Assembly: GCF_026230105.1 (NCBI RefSeq)
Contig: NC_079478.1
Coordinates: 18,925,653 to 18,989,652 of the forward strand
Length of the DNA: 64,000 nucleotides
Source of the DNA: Diorhabda sublineata
Taxonomy: Eukaryota; Arthropoda; Insecta; Coleoptera; Chrysomelidae
Direction: 5' to 3'
In this document: piece by piece, positions 23,470 to 34,074 of the stretch
Layout: each line of letters opens with the position of its first letter
How positions within the stretch are numbered: the first letter of the stretch is position 1
Notes under the pieces: model-generated
Seen by the model: only the letters and a program-made list of their open reading frames with translations
Databases searched by the model: none
What the model was told of the DNA's origin: nothing
Made by a program: the position numbers and the translations under genes

Positions 23470-24130
23470 ACGAGGATATATTGGAAAATTCTTAGCCTAC
23501 TATAGAACCAAACAAAATTTCAATGTCAATATATTTTATTAGTCAACGTATTCCCCTCTTGATTGGATATATTTATTACAGCGAACCTGCAACGTCTCTA
23601 GACCTTTCAAAAAAATGTTTCTTCTTGCTCTGCAAACCAGACCTCCACAGCGTTCATTACCTCCTCGTTGCAAGTAAATTTACGACCTTTTAAACTTTTT
23701 TTCAGTTGAGGAGAGTTAAATCTGGTGAATAAGGGGGGTGTTCTAGTAATTCAAACCCTAAATCATCTTCACCTTTCCAGCAGATTTTTTAACACGAACT
23801 TCTTATGTCTTCTAGAACCAAAGTGTCGCCATTCCATCGATTGTTGCTTTGTTTCTGGATCGTAGAAATGAACCCAAGTCTCATCCATAGAAACCATTCG
23901 GTTTAAGAAGTCTACATCGTTTTCAAATTGAGCACAAATCGAACGCGACATTCAAACATTTGGAAATCCATTTTGTAGCAATTTTTCTCATGTCCAAATT
24001 AACGTGAACTATATGATGAACGCGTTTCTATGAAATATTCAGTGCTTCAGATATCCGTTTTAAGCCAATTCGACGGTCTGATAAAATCATGTTCTACCGT
24101 TCTACGTTGCTCTAATAGAAAGTTGGCGAC
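23470..24130 (-). pseudogene. Internally deleted mariner transposase (first of two joined copies)
   Basis: Minus strand, downward from 24130: the helix-turn-helix end ..VEHDFIRPSNWLKTD.. with frame change; HEKNCYKMDFQMF; then RSICAQFENDVDFLNRMV followed by MDETWVHFYDPETKQQSMEW (23951-23830), the first catalytic Asp block of a mariner. After a deletion the sequence resumes at LGFELLEHPPYSPDL (about 23764-23715), which leads to the third Asp; the second Asp (HDNAxxH) block is lost. The C-terminal part is frameshifted. The right end is CGAGGATATATTGGAAAATTC at 23471 after TA, a typical mariner terminus. The same family supplied the plus-strand fragment at 27985-28140. Confidence 0.8.
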
Positions 24131-24380
24131 ATGTCCAGTTATTCCGACCATTTGCTTCGAACTTATTTGAGTGCGAAAAATTTTGGTTGTTTTTGACTGT
24201 TCTTGAAAGATCCATACGTTAGATTGTTGTTTAATTTCGGCTTCATATGCATAGATCCATTATTCGTCACCTGACATGATTTTATAGACGTCCTTTTAAG
24301 CATTATAGACTTTTTTCAGTATTTCTTCGCACCAATCAACACGGGCGTTTTTGGTAACGATTGCCAAATTTTTTGAAAGC
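24130..24380 (-). pseudogene. Second mariner fragment joined to the first
   Basis: Immediately upstream on the minus strand a different mariner lineage is read: RVDWCEEILKKVYN (about 24345-24300), VYKIMSGDE then WIYAYEAEIKQQSNVWIFQ (24290-24215, first catalytic Asp in SGDE), TGHVANFLLEQRRTV (24150-24110). Its first-Asp block is a second copy relative to the one at 23950, and the lineage differs (WIYAYEAE here, WVHFYDPE there). The join falls near 24110-24125 inside coding sequence, so two mariners are fused head to tail. A stop codon directly follows SGDE. Confidence 0.75.
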
Positions 24381-24429
24381 CAAATGTTCAAGCGATATTG
24401 AATGATATGCAAGGATAACTAATACACAA

Positions 24430-26325
24430 GTATGCCTGTCATCAGTATCAGTATTCCCATATCTCTAAGTAGCAACTCTAGTAAAATAATATATAAAGAG
24501 ATTTTAGTATTAGTGTGAACGTAAAAAGTAAAATATGACATATGACAGCATAATAATTTCTAATACTTTAACGAGCGAAAAAAGTTATGATTTTTGTTCT
24601 ATTTGATTTGTTGCTTCTCAGATTGCTGCCGATTTTTTTCATATTTAAACTACATTTTGTTCATTTAGAGTGTTGCTTACATATTGCTTGTAGATTTTTA
24701 ATTTCCTACTCTTAAACTAACTCCCAGTTTTCTGTGAATCGCTTTAACCAATACTTCTATCTTCTTTTTTGCTATTTTTGGTTACTTTTATGCCTGACTC
24801 TTTCTTTATTACAACCGAAATATCTGTTTCAATACAACGACAAAATCGTAAATTATTTTTCTTACAAAATGTTTTCAGATCTTTATTTTGTTCATTAAAC
24901 TTGTCAATTCTTTTACGTCGCTCATATTCTTCTTTAAATACTGTAATTGAAACTAAACTTCAAACAGAGATGTAATGTTTTATTTAAAACATTTGACAAA
25001 TGCTTGTAATGTTGAAAACTACGTACCTACGGTACCAACTGAAATATATATAAAATTTTATCAAGGCACATAAACAAATATTATTACTTATTAACAAATA
25101 GTGATTTTGATCATATCAATAGGGAGAAGCAGCCAGCTAACAAATACCAATTGCCCCATCAGCTAATAGGAACAGATTATAGGGGGTTGGTGCGGGGCCG
25201 CCCGCAGGGCACCTTTTTAGCGGACAATGGGGCCCGCAGGAGCAAATCACGCTAGTCATGGTGGGTATTAACCGGCCCTGGAGGGGGCCGCACTAGTCAT
25301 TATGTGCTCGGGGCGCCTCTCATGCAAACTCATGAGAAGAACTTTTTCTTCTCCTCTCATTTTTTTTGTAAAGATTGTTTTGTTTGTGTTGATGTACTCC
25401 CGCGTACGGATCGCATTCTTTTCTCTTGATTAGACGCGATTGCGTCACTGATGGTTGTAAAAACACCTAGTCATATTCTACGAATAGTATCGATATCTTG
25501 TTTTACGCAGACGTAGACAGGCATATCTCACGACCCATTTGTTCAAACAAGAGATTTAATAGAATAGTTAATTCCATACACATGTAGTGTTGGTTAAATA
25601 GCTATTTCGCAATCATACATGATAAAAAGAACGTTTGAAAACGGCAATTAGTTTCGAAAAATATTTAAAATAGAGCAATCGTATGTTATACCTCACAAAT
25701 TAACACTATAATATACATATGAAGCAAGAAAAAAATGTGGAACCTTCTTTTAGATTTTAAAACTTGTCAAAGATTAAGTTGAAGAAAAAGTTAGATACAA
25801 AAAAATAAATAGAGGAAATGAGGTACACGAATTACATACAGCTGGTACGAAAGTTATTGATAAATGAAATATTCCCCTTTAATAATTAAAATCTTCGAGT
25901 TTTGTTCTCCATCAATGTGATTCTGATAACTAAATCCATTTTTATATTTTAATCGCAATCATGGTATTAAAAGTTCTTCATAAATTCCATTATTTTAAAA
26001 ATAGATTCAAATTATACGATGTGTAACAGTTAAAAAAATAGATTTGTAAATAAATAAAAAAGGACATGTTTATAAAACCACTTGAACATGTGGATTTGTA
26101 TTTTTAAATGCACATTTTGTTCTAAAAGATTCATACATGACTTTTTTTTGTTTATTTTTGTTTAAAAATCATAGCCTTAGTGACTTGTCGTCTGCCTGCA
26201 CTACAATATCTACTGATCAGCGTCTGTGCTATTGTTCTAATTTCGTTAAATGTATGTGATTTTATCAAAAAAAAATGCTTCAACAGAAATGCATTCAAAT
26301 AATCAGTCTAAAAATGATCGGATGG
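24430..26325. other. AT-rich, no gene; GC island inside (see 25180-25330)
   Basis: Only chance frames (for example 24769-24975) are present. The short GC-rich island is listed separately. Confidence 0.5.
25180..25335. other. Isolated GC-rich island of about 150 bp
   Basis: A sharp GC-rich patch (GGTGCGGGGCCGCCCGCAGG and on) lies in very AT-rich DNA. CTAGTCAT recurs three times nearby (about 25252, 25302 and 25468), and GGGGCCGC/GGGGGCCGC occurs twice. There is no open frame of note. The block could be the end of an unknown element, a fragment of a satellite or foreign DNA; I cannot decide. Confidence 0.4.
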
Positions 26326-26329
26326 AAAT

Positions 26330-27065
26330 AACAGACGGCCACAAATGGAAGTTGCTGGATATTTCATAAAAACTTTACAAATTAGCCGCCTATATCCCAC
26401 AGAACAACTAGCAAAATAGAAAAGCAGTTTTGGCGAGCTTGGTCATGTAAGTCAGATAAAAAGAGTAGCTGCCAATGCAGTGAGTGCTGATACAAAATTG
26501 GATACTATGTTCAAGTTTCAAGAAAACCTACATTATTTTATTGGAAAAGCAGCAACGTTATCCACACATAAAATTTTCGAATATTACAGAAAAATAAAAT
26601 ATATCTCTATAAAATGATACCAATTCAGAAGCTCATGAAAGTCTATTTCGATAGGAGAACGTGAATAAATCATTGCAATGTTAAGTAACAATGTGATCCA
26701 ATTAGAAGATGTTTTGTTTTCTGATGAGAGCACATTCATACTTGAATACTTGAGAAAGCCCCGGTTCACAATTTATATATGGTTTCACAAATATTGAACT
26801 CTAACCTAACCATTACCAAATTAATGTCTTGCAGTACCTGAAACAATTTATTCCAAATAGGTTGATAGGGAGGTGTGGATCGATAGAATGGTCAACACTA
26901 ATTCCTGATCTGACGCAATTAGACTTCTTTTTGTGAGGATAAGTATTGTATTGTATTGTGAGTATTGTATAAAAAACTAGATCCCTCAATTTAAAAAAAT
27001 ACATCACTATCTCCAAGCTTTTTTCCCATCTCACCCTCAATTATTTATTAACGATTTTATCCCAT
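26330..27065 (+). pseudogene. Degraded DDE transposase of the same family as 47328-48406
   Basis: Family blocks in order: RPQMEVAGYF and TKLDTMFKFQENLHYF (helix-turn-helix part, about 26337-26535), MIPIQELM-like linker near 26613-26640, NVIQLEDVLFSDESTF (26690-26735, first catalytic Asp in FSDES), then YLKQFIPNRLIGRCGSIEW (26836-26890) and IPDLTQLDFFL (26900-26935) with the third acidic residue, followed by a C-terminal helix region frameshifted to about 27060. The QQDGA block carrying the second Asp is missing. Frame changes and stops lie between blocks. No clear terminal repeats were seen. Confidence 0.75.
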
Positions 27066-27069
27066 TTTA

Positions 27070-27565
27070 CTGTTCTTAACAATTAAATGAATGCTGACAA
27101 AAATATTTTGATATCAATTTCCACATTATCAGAAATACATTGTTTTGTTTTTCTATAAAATGTTTACTCTACAAATATTAAATAATTAAATTCACATACT
27201 GCATGCTCAACATAACAGTAACTGAAAGAGGTTACGATGGAAATATCCAACGCTTTTTAGAAGATTGATTAAGATTAATCTTCAGATATGGTGTCTGAAA
27301 GTTACGTAGGATCTGTTATATTTCATATACGTTGATTCCTGTCATCAAGAACTCAGATCAAACTTATGGTAACATACAATTGACGTATAGTCAGTCAATG
27401 AAAAAAAAATGAAAGTGGACAGGTTATATTAGCTGATAATATATAGTCACTGTTGGGTTATTTGACGAAAATTAATTAGTTATAATATTCAGTTCTAAAG
27501 TAAGCTTTCTCATATTTAAAATAGTAGTATATCTTCCTCTTTTAGATTATTATTATCGATTATCT
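27070..27565. other. No gene seen
   Basis: AT-rich spacer. Confidence 0.5.
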
Positions 27566-27569
27566 ATAG

Positions 27570-27965
27570 TGTATAGACTATTCGATAGGAACGCATTGAT
27601 AATGAAAAATACGAGAAAAATTTTTAATATTAATACTACTAACTGGTTTTTCCGATTCAGGACAGTAGTGATGGATCCAGGTTTCATCTATAGTTATTAA
27701 TCGATGCAAAAGAATGCGACTCATGTTCAAATGTTCAATCAAATGCGTTTTTGGTACAAAGTGAGCAAACGCCATACCTAACGCGCGGATAGTTTATGCA
27801 TGTATAAATTTTCAGTCAGTATAGGGCATATGCCCTATTTAATATACCTATAGCTTCTAATATCTCTCTAACCTTAATCCTACGGTTGTTCGGTACAATT
27901 TAGAGAGCTTTTTTGACAATATTGCTGGTTGTCGCATTTTTTGGCCGTTCCAAACGTTCTACTCA
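27570..27965 (-). pseudogene. Mariner transposase fragment (minus strand)
   Basis: Minus strand, downward from 27960: AKKCDNQQYC and NNRRIKVREILEAIGI (27915-27850; helix-turn-helix, usual DRRITIREIAEAVGIS), TENLYMHKL (27815), a broken LxxEQK segment, then RILLHRLITIDETWIHHYCPESE (27715-27645), the first catalytic Asp block. The remainder of the catalytic core is missing. The lineage has IDETWIHHY and differs from the plus-strand fragment that begins a few bases further right. It is a 5' part of a mariner truncated at about 27570. Confidence 0.75.
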
Positions 27966-27984
27966 GACAAATAACGGCCATGTT

Positions 27985-28145
27985 TGAATTCAGCTGCCCA
28001 AAATTTTCTGTGTCAGTCCCCGAAAATATCGATGCAATTCATGACATGATTTTATCACACCGTCGAATTGGGCTAAAGCGGATATCTGAAGCACTGAATA
28101 TTTCCTACGAACGCGTTCATCATATAGATCCCGCCAATTAAGCCT
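27985..28145 (+). pseudogene. Mariner helix-turn-helix fragment (plus strand)
   Basis: PKFSVSVPENIDAIHDMILSHRRIGLKRISEALNISYERVHHI is read without interruption from 28000 to 28130, quoted here by its key parts: VPENIDAIHDMI, HRRIGLKRISEALNIS and YERVHHI. This is the second helix-turn-helix of a mariner of the lineage seen at 23470-24130. It stops right after the helix-turn-helix. It lies head to head with the minus-strand mariner at 27570-27965. Confidence 0.8.
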
Positions 28146-28229
28146 AAGTACTATTTTCAGCCTTGTGAAATAGAATTTAGGATTATAGGAGATCACCCTT
28201 AGATCACATCTAGTTTAAAATTACTCATG

Positions 28230-28900
28230 TCAATAAGAAAAATTTCTGAGACAAAACGAAAGACTTTAAGAAGCTTGAATGTAGGTATCGTAGGCTCTCT
28301 CTATCGACAGTCCCGCACTCTCGTCTGTTTCTATTTGTTTCTTAAAGAAACGACAAGAGCTGTCGGGAGATACTCTGATGTTCTTGAGCCCCTATTTGAC
28401 AGTGTCCCGTGAGCACACCAGTGATGTTTTGGGACCAGTGAAATCTCTTCGATTGTTCCAGACCACGGGTTTAAACCATGCTTTTGATTTTCACTTGTTT
28501 TCCTACCTTCTACCTTTTTATGACGATGACTTCATGACTTTTTGCGAAATCAACCTATGAATGGCTGTGATTTTATATCAGAAGTTGACCCGCCATTCTT
28601 CGACAAGTTCATTGCAGTGAGCTCCTGTGAGACCAGATAACCATATTGAAGTAACTTTGTTATTTACTATCAGTGAACTCAAATCTTTTGTGAATTCCCA
28701 TACTAACTTCCAGTGAATACAAGAGTCTTGGTCAACTTCTCTGCTATCGGTTATTATAAATATCTTTCCGCCCGGCAAATAAGAGGTTTTGAAGCCATTG
28801 GGATACTAAGCAATCAGTGTAAAATACCAATGAGCTTCGGAAAACGCAATCTCTGCATTTGCCTATTATTGTTGACTTGTTATAGTGACTTCATAGTTTT
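28230..28900 (-). pseudogene. LINE RNase H domain and C-terminal tail
   Basis: Minus strand, downward from about 28900: AEIAFSEAHWYFT, then IFIITDSREVDQDSC (28760-28715; the TDSxAA active-site strand of RNase H), KLVWEFTKDLSSLIVNNKVT (28700-28645), IWLSGLTGAHCNELVEEW (28640-28590), where the usual WVPGHxGxxGNExAD carries a catalytic His and Asp; here the His is replaced by Leu. Then NITGVLTGHCQIG (28430-28390), the TGHC block of the C-terminal domain, and a broken tail. The layout is that of the I/LOA/Jockey-type LINEs with RNase H. No RT was found to the right, so it is truncated. Confidence 0.7.
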
Positions 28901-29139
28901 TGATGAAGCATTATATCAATCAGTTTTATCAATGGGCATCATACATTCCTTTGAAATGCTCAGACACAGTCATGTCACCGGATTTCATGTTCTGTTCATT
29001 GCATACCTTTATTATTCTTTTTATTCCTTCACTTTCTAAAAAATAAAAAAGTCTTATATAGCTTTGTAGCTTATATAGGGATTTTGGTTTTTGTTCTCGG
29101 CTACCATATGATAACTGCATGTACATTGACATACTAAAG

Positions 29140-30170
29140 TAATTCCATGAAAACGAATAAGGTGGTCATTTGGGCATATCTAAAACTACTCATTGTATCT
29201 CTCAACTTTAGAATTGTCCTAAGCTAAAGTGGCTATGAAACAGGAAATGACAATAATAAATTAATATTTGGTGAATGTTAGATTACACCGAAGATAATCT
29301 CTAGTACGAATAAAGGATTCGGCTAAACTAATTTCATGACAGTAGCATAAAGTCTTACTGAAATAGCTGACATCTATTAGTATTTAATACATACGCACTT
29401 CTTTTGTAACACCGTCAGCCTCGTTATTCAATTGCTAAGATAAGCATACCATGAAAATGAAAAAACATCAATTGCATAAAGAAATATCCTAATAATAAAA
29501 ATGTATTTTTAAAAAATTTACAAAAAGACGCATTGACTTAATTAAATAAATTATTGGTGGAGGACCCTTAAAAGCTGTTATTGACCATAATATATATGAT
29601 CACGATCGGTGGAACAAAAAAAGGTGAATGCACAAAATAAAACTAGCCCTTCGGCGACCGCGGTTCGTAAAGCTGTTTTATATATAATATTAGAATATAT
29701 ATATACATTTTTAAAATTCTATCGCAGGCAGAGCTATCAATTATTATACATTGAAGATAAACGAGTATCAAAATGCTTATGGCTAAATAAATGTATATAC
29801 ATAATTATATGGTTAAAGTTTTTATCGAACATGGTTATATTCTTCGGAAAAGAAGGTAAGGGATGTATTCTTTGGACGATATCGGTGAACGCATTATAAT
29901 CATTTATTTTCTTTTTGTAATTTTAATACAAAAATGGAGAGGATTTCTATTTATTTTTACTACAGCGGAACAAGAAGGGCTCAAAAGATAGTTTAGTCTT
30001 TCTCCGATCGGCTTAGATTAGATTTTTATCATTAATCAAATTAAAAAATTAATTTTAAAGAGTGAAAAGTATAACTGTGTATTCAGTTTACTTTGAAGTA
30101 GTAAACTGAAGCTATATCATGAAATTTGAACAGTAAGTTTCTGTTACAATGTGAATTTTTACTACGAAGA
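29140..30170. other. No gene seen
   Basis: The plus-strand frame 29609-29899 has no recognisable motif. AT-rich spacer. Confidence 0.5.
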
Positions 30171-30173
30171 GAT

Positions 30174-30500
30174 GTTTTGAGTTTTCACCCTTAAGAGAGT
30201 TGAATATGTGATGGAAATGAGTATGGAAGTCAATCAATTTCAAATTTATGATATACCAATTATGTATTTAGTCTGAAAATTACAAATTATCAACAGCCTA
30301 TTTTAGCATTTTTAAAATTCAATTTTCAAAGGGATAGATACTGAGAAAATATGTGTTGATTTTTCATCCTTAAGAGGGTTATATAAGTGTTTCAAAGTCC
30401 GTGAATTTTAAAGTTATAATCTCAAAATATTGTATTTAGTCTGAAAATTAAAAACGATTAACTTCTTATTTTAGCATTTTTGAGAATTCAGCGGGATACA
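30174..30500. repeat. Two diverged tandem units of about 170-180 bp
   Basis: The unit starting near 30174 (GAGTTTTCACCCTTAAGAGAG) repeats near 30353 (TGATTTTTCATCCTTAAGAGG), and TATTTAGTCTGAAAATTA recurs at 30265 and 30432, followed in both by a TATTTTAGCATTTTT segment. The spacing of about 167-179 bp and the divergence suggest an old tandem duplication or satellite remnant next to a transposase relic. Confidence 0.65.
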
Positions 30501-30599
30501 CAGGGGATGAGATTTTCTACAAATGTCTGTTAATTCTGAAATTCCGTATTTCACAACTTTTGATAAGTTCGCCGCCTAAGGGAGGAAAAGTGGATAAAG

Positions 30600-30800
30600 A
30601 TTTGTTCTAAATTATACATTCGAACATTATAAATTTTTAATGGTTAACAATCCGTAACTTTTACAATCTCAAAATAGACAAAAGAAATTATTTACTGAAA
30701 ATACTTACAGGAGGTATTAAATACAATTAAACATTTCTTGAAGAACTAATGAATAAATAAATAAACATTTGTACTACATACTATAGAAGATTACATTACT
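30600..30800 (-). repeat. Non-coding tail shared with the 2760-3385 transposon
   Basis: ACATTATAAATTTTT, GGTTAACAATCC.TAACTTTTAC and ACTGAAAATACTTAC match blocks at about 2780, 2883 and 3100. A further shared block, CAATTAAACATTTCT here, recurs in inverted form at about 31150-31185. The tail is therefore in the opposite orientation to the coding relic at 30860-31110, implying a rearranged or double insertion. Confidence 0.6.
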
Positions 30801-30859
30801 GGCATAGGGCAAAAATTTGAGTAGGGTAATAATTGAAAAATAAAAAATTAATTTTTTCC

Positions 30860-31110
30860 TAATAGGTGGATTGGTCAGGTTCCCGTGAATTAAATAAAAT
30901 GGAATCATTTTTTTTTGGGATATCTTAAAAGCTTGTTATTTGCAGCACCGGTAAACACGAGGAATGAAATGATCGATACAATAAACTGCCATTGTGACGC
31001 TATAAGGCAGAATCTTAGAATATTCTTCAAAGTTCAAAGAAATATCCTCCATAGACTCCAGAAGTGTGTTGAAAGAAGTGCAATATGCCCACTTCGAATA
31101 TTTATTATAG
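30860..31110 (+). pseudogene. Degraded IS630/Tc1-mariner-type transposase C-terminus (copy B)
   Basis: RWIGQVPVN (about 30868) matches the RWIGRGGP block; FFLGYLKSLLFAAPVNTRNEM (30907-30968) matches the DFFLWGYLKSLVYATPVNTRNEM block after the third acidic residue; NCHCDAIRQNLRIFFKVQRN and RLQKCVE (30985-31070) form the C-terminal helices. The WPPRSPD part with the acidic residue is lost, replaced by KWN. Copy A at 3095-3385 contains the same NEMIDRIN and VQRNI segments. N-terminal sequence is absent. The frame stays open to 31175 only by chance. Confidence 0.75.
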
Positions 31111-31199
31111 TTTTTTTTTATTTCGTAAGTTGTAGGCTAACTAACACGATCTTCAATAGTATACAGTTCAATTAGAAACGTTTGATTGATCAAGAGATA

Positions 31200-32500
31200 C
31201 AACCTCTCTTTCTATAATACAAGAATTTTGTACAGTCATTGCCTGTCATCGTGATAAAAGTTGTTAACCAAAAATTATGTGCTGTGATTTTTAAAAATTG
31301 TTTGTATACAATTTTTTTCTAAACTATGAAAACATAAACTAGATTCGCAAATATCAATCAGTAATATTATTGTATCTAAAGATTGTGCAAAAGGGTAGCA
31401 GCTAATATCTCGTAAAATACTAGATATAAAATAGCGAAATTAGAATTCTGGAGAAACCCCATGTCTGATTCTGAATAGTCTTCATTCAATTTAGAGAGAA
31501 AAAAAAATATTAAGGAGCTAAAACCAGCTGCTCAGATATTTACGCAATCTACATGAATATTTTCAACTCACGAATAAAACTAAAAAAAACATATTTTTGC
31601 ACCTTGTATCATATTCAAATCTTTATAGCTTATTACAATTCTCCTGTTATCTCATTATTTATAGTTTTTTTTAAATCGGTTATTTGTTCGTAATGATGGC
31701 CTTTTCTGATAATAAATCGAAACCTAATAACAATACGTTAAAGATAAAGAGTGGCATGCACCATGTAAAAAGGGCATTTCTTTCTGTCGTGACCAGCCAG
31801 CATGGTTCCATCGAAATGTCCACAGAGGATGTAGTTGGTACTAGACAAACCAGTTAACCAGTTGGGTTGGTTAGTTGTATGGTAACATCTGGACTCAAAA
31901 TATTTATATTTTTTTTTTGGTTGTTCGTTTCTTTTTTACATGTTTGTAGATTGGGATGCAGTTGTTGAATTCTCGTTCTTTTTTTAATGAGTATTGACAA
32001 CTATAAAGGAATTAATTAAACAATAAAGTTACTGTTTAATACAGGGTCTGGCTATGTGTTAATGAATCCAAATTTGTTTAGATTTATTTTAAAATAATTT
32101 GCAAATGATTATTGTCTCCGTATTTTCAGAACTTAAGCACATGAACTCTTTAAATAGTTGACACAGGTTATTTTGGAAGAAAGAGGCTTTCAAACCTAGA
32201 GAATACAATTATAAACTAAATTTTACTGACTGACTCAAGTGCTGAAGCTAAATTTGAAATGTGTTATCATGAACTTTACTGATGCATAAATTTAAAGCAA
32301 TACCATACAGAAATTAATTTTTTTAACATTCTTCTCTTTCAATACAATTTTGACAGTCAGACATAATAAAGCTTCACATTATGCTAATATTGTTTATTGT
32401 GAAATATTTTTTCGTAGTCGAAAATAAAAAATGGAAAAATAAAAGTCACTAAGAAAATTAACTCTTTACATAAATGTACAATATAAAAGGCATATGCATA
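31200..32500. other. No gene seen
   Basis: AT-rich spacer without recognisable coding or repeat structure. Confidence 0.5.
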
Positions 32501-32504
32501 TTAA

Positions 32505-33415
32505 TGCATCTAAATGTTCTTGATTTTAGGTGCCTTATGTTTCAAAATTTTTTTTATAATTTTTAAAGGAAAGATAAATTTTGACGTTTCTACTTTTCTT
32601 TAAGCCTTTATCAAAATATGATATTGATACTGATAATTTGCTTATTTATATTGATCTATAGATCCCCTTCATCATGAGTATCATAATAAGGATAAAATCA
32701 ACTTAGAACATTGTTGTAATAAGAAAAATTAATTTTTCCTTGGTTTACACCTATCAAATATATTAAATTTATTAGAATTTACAAAATAGAGCTATAAATT
32801 TTACTTAAATTATTCAGATCTTTTTTATCATTTATAGCTTTTTCGTTCTTATGAATGTGAACCATTTCTAAAAATTCCCTTTTTCGTGTATTAGATTTTG
32901 CTTCAAGAATTTTTGAATATTTATAATTAAATATGTTTTTTTGATATTTCATGGTTCGTTAACGCAGTTCTATTTTTTTATCAGATTGAAATATCAAAAA
33001 AACATAAATTTAATTTGTAAAGATTCAAAAATTCTTGAAGCGAAATCTAATACACGAAAAAGGGAATTTTTAGAAATGGTTCACATTCATAAGAACGAAA
33101 AAGCTATAAATGTTAAAAAACATCTAAATAATTTAAGTCAAATTTATAGCTCTATTTTGTAAATTCTAATAAAACTAAAAATAATTTGTGGGGACCAAGG
33201 AAAAATTAATTTTTCTTATTAGAACAAAGTTCTAAGTAGATTTTATCCTTATTTTGATATTCATGATGAAGGGTATCTATAGATCAATATAAATAAGCAA
33301 ATTATCAATTATCATATTTTGATAAATACTTAAAGAAAAGTCGAAACGTCCAAATTTATCTTATCTATCTAATTTTATAACAGAAGAGACCTAAAATCAA
33401 GAACATTTAGATGCA
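32505..33415. repeat. Hairpin made of two inverted Penelope 3'-end copies (arms about 430-447 bp)
   Basis: The left arm 32505-32951 and right arm 32987-33415 are inverted copies with a spacer of about 35 bp. Paired blocks include CTAAATGTTCTTGATTTTAG (left) with CTAAAATCAAGAACATTTAG (right), and AGAAAAATTAATTTTTCCTTGG with its partner. The arms carry the C-terminal endonuclease coding end and 3' non-coding region of a Penelope-like element, seen also at 61368-61900. Partial copies in inverted arrangement are a known habit of Penelope-like elements. Confidence 0.85.
32987..33162 (+). pseudogene. Penelope-like element, C-terminal end of GIY-YIG endonuclease
   Basis: YQKNINLICKDSKILEAKSN (after frame entry near 32989), then RKREFLEMVHIHKNEKAIN and LNNLSQIYSSIL with a stop at 33160-33162. 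KREFLEMVHI..AIN...INNLS is the conserved end of the endonuclease domain of insect Penelope-like elements; the catalytic GIY-YIG part is cut away. An antisense copy forms the left arm of the hairpin. A truncated, non-functional copy. Confidence 0.8.
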
Positions 33416-33475
33416 CCATTAATCTATCAAAAGGTCTAAGAAATAAGAAATTAAAGAAATTTATATAAACATATA

Positions 33476-33477
<2 letters not shown>

Positions 33478-33520
<43 letters not shown>
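33478..33520. repeat. (TA)n microsatellite
   Basis: About 20 uninterrupted TA units, just past the Penelope hairpin. Confidence 0.95.
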
Positions 33521-33522
<2 letters not shown>

Positions 33523-33639
33523 ACCTTATAGCATCTTTTAGGCATACTTCAAACTCGCATCCTACCACCAAGATTGCACCTTAAAGCAAATACGGACTGC
33601 TGCAGCTTGCAATACTCATTTAAAACCTTTATAACCTGA

Positions 33640-33870
33640 AAATTTTTTTTTCTTCTGGCTTGGCAGGACTTACTAAGTCGAATATCAATGTGTGTGGCTT
33701 TTCAGCACATTTACGTAGTGATATCACCTCAATTTTGTCCTTATCTGTGTCTTTCTTCTTTCCACTAGCAATAGTTTAGTCTAGCTTTGAGCATGAACCA
33801 ATTATCGCTTGCTGCTGAAAATTCTATCAGTTGCCCAATTTTCGTCATTTTATAAATTACTCGGTGCGCT
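33640..33870 (-). pseudogene. Ty3/gypsy-type Gag N-terminal fossil
   Basis: Minus strand, downward from 33860: VAHRVIYKMTKIGQLIEF and SDNWFMLKARLNYC, then, after a frame change and a short loss, DKDKIEVISLRKCAEKPH and IFDLVSPAKPEE (to about 33655). The order (MxxIGxxxEF...W..Y..RL..., then a helix, then LxxxxSPxxPxE) is that of the N-terminal capsid region of Ty3/gypsy-like retrotransposons common in insects. Only this part survives; no LTR, protease or RT was found nearby. The call rests on pattern memory of the family. Confidence 0.55.
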
Positions 33871-34074
33871 ACTTCAACTTTACGTGCGGATACTTTTAAA
33901 AAAACTCATCTTGTCCTCAAATGTCGCAGATAAGTGCAGCAAATACTAATTAATTTTTTGTTGCCAATGAATCCATTCAAATACTTAAGTTCTGTATGTT
34001 GAGAAAATCTATACAATTTTACCTTCCTAGTAACCACCGAAGTTTGTGAAAATAATCGTTCTATTAATAATAGA

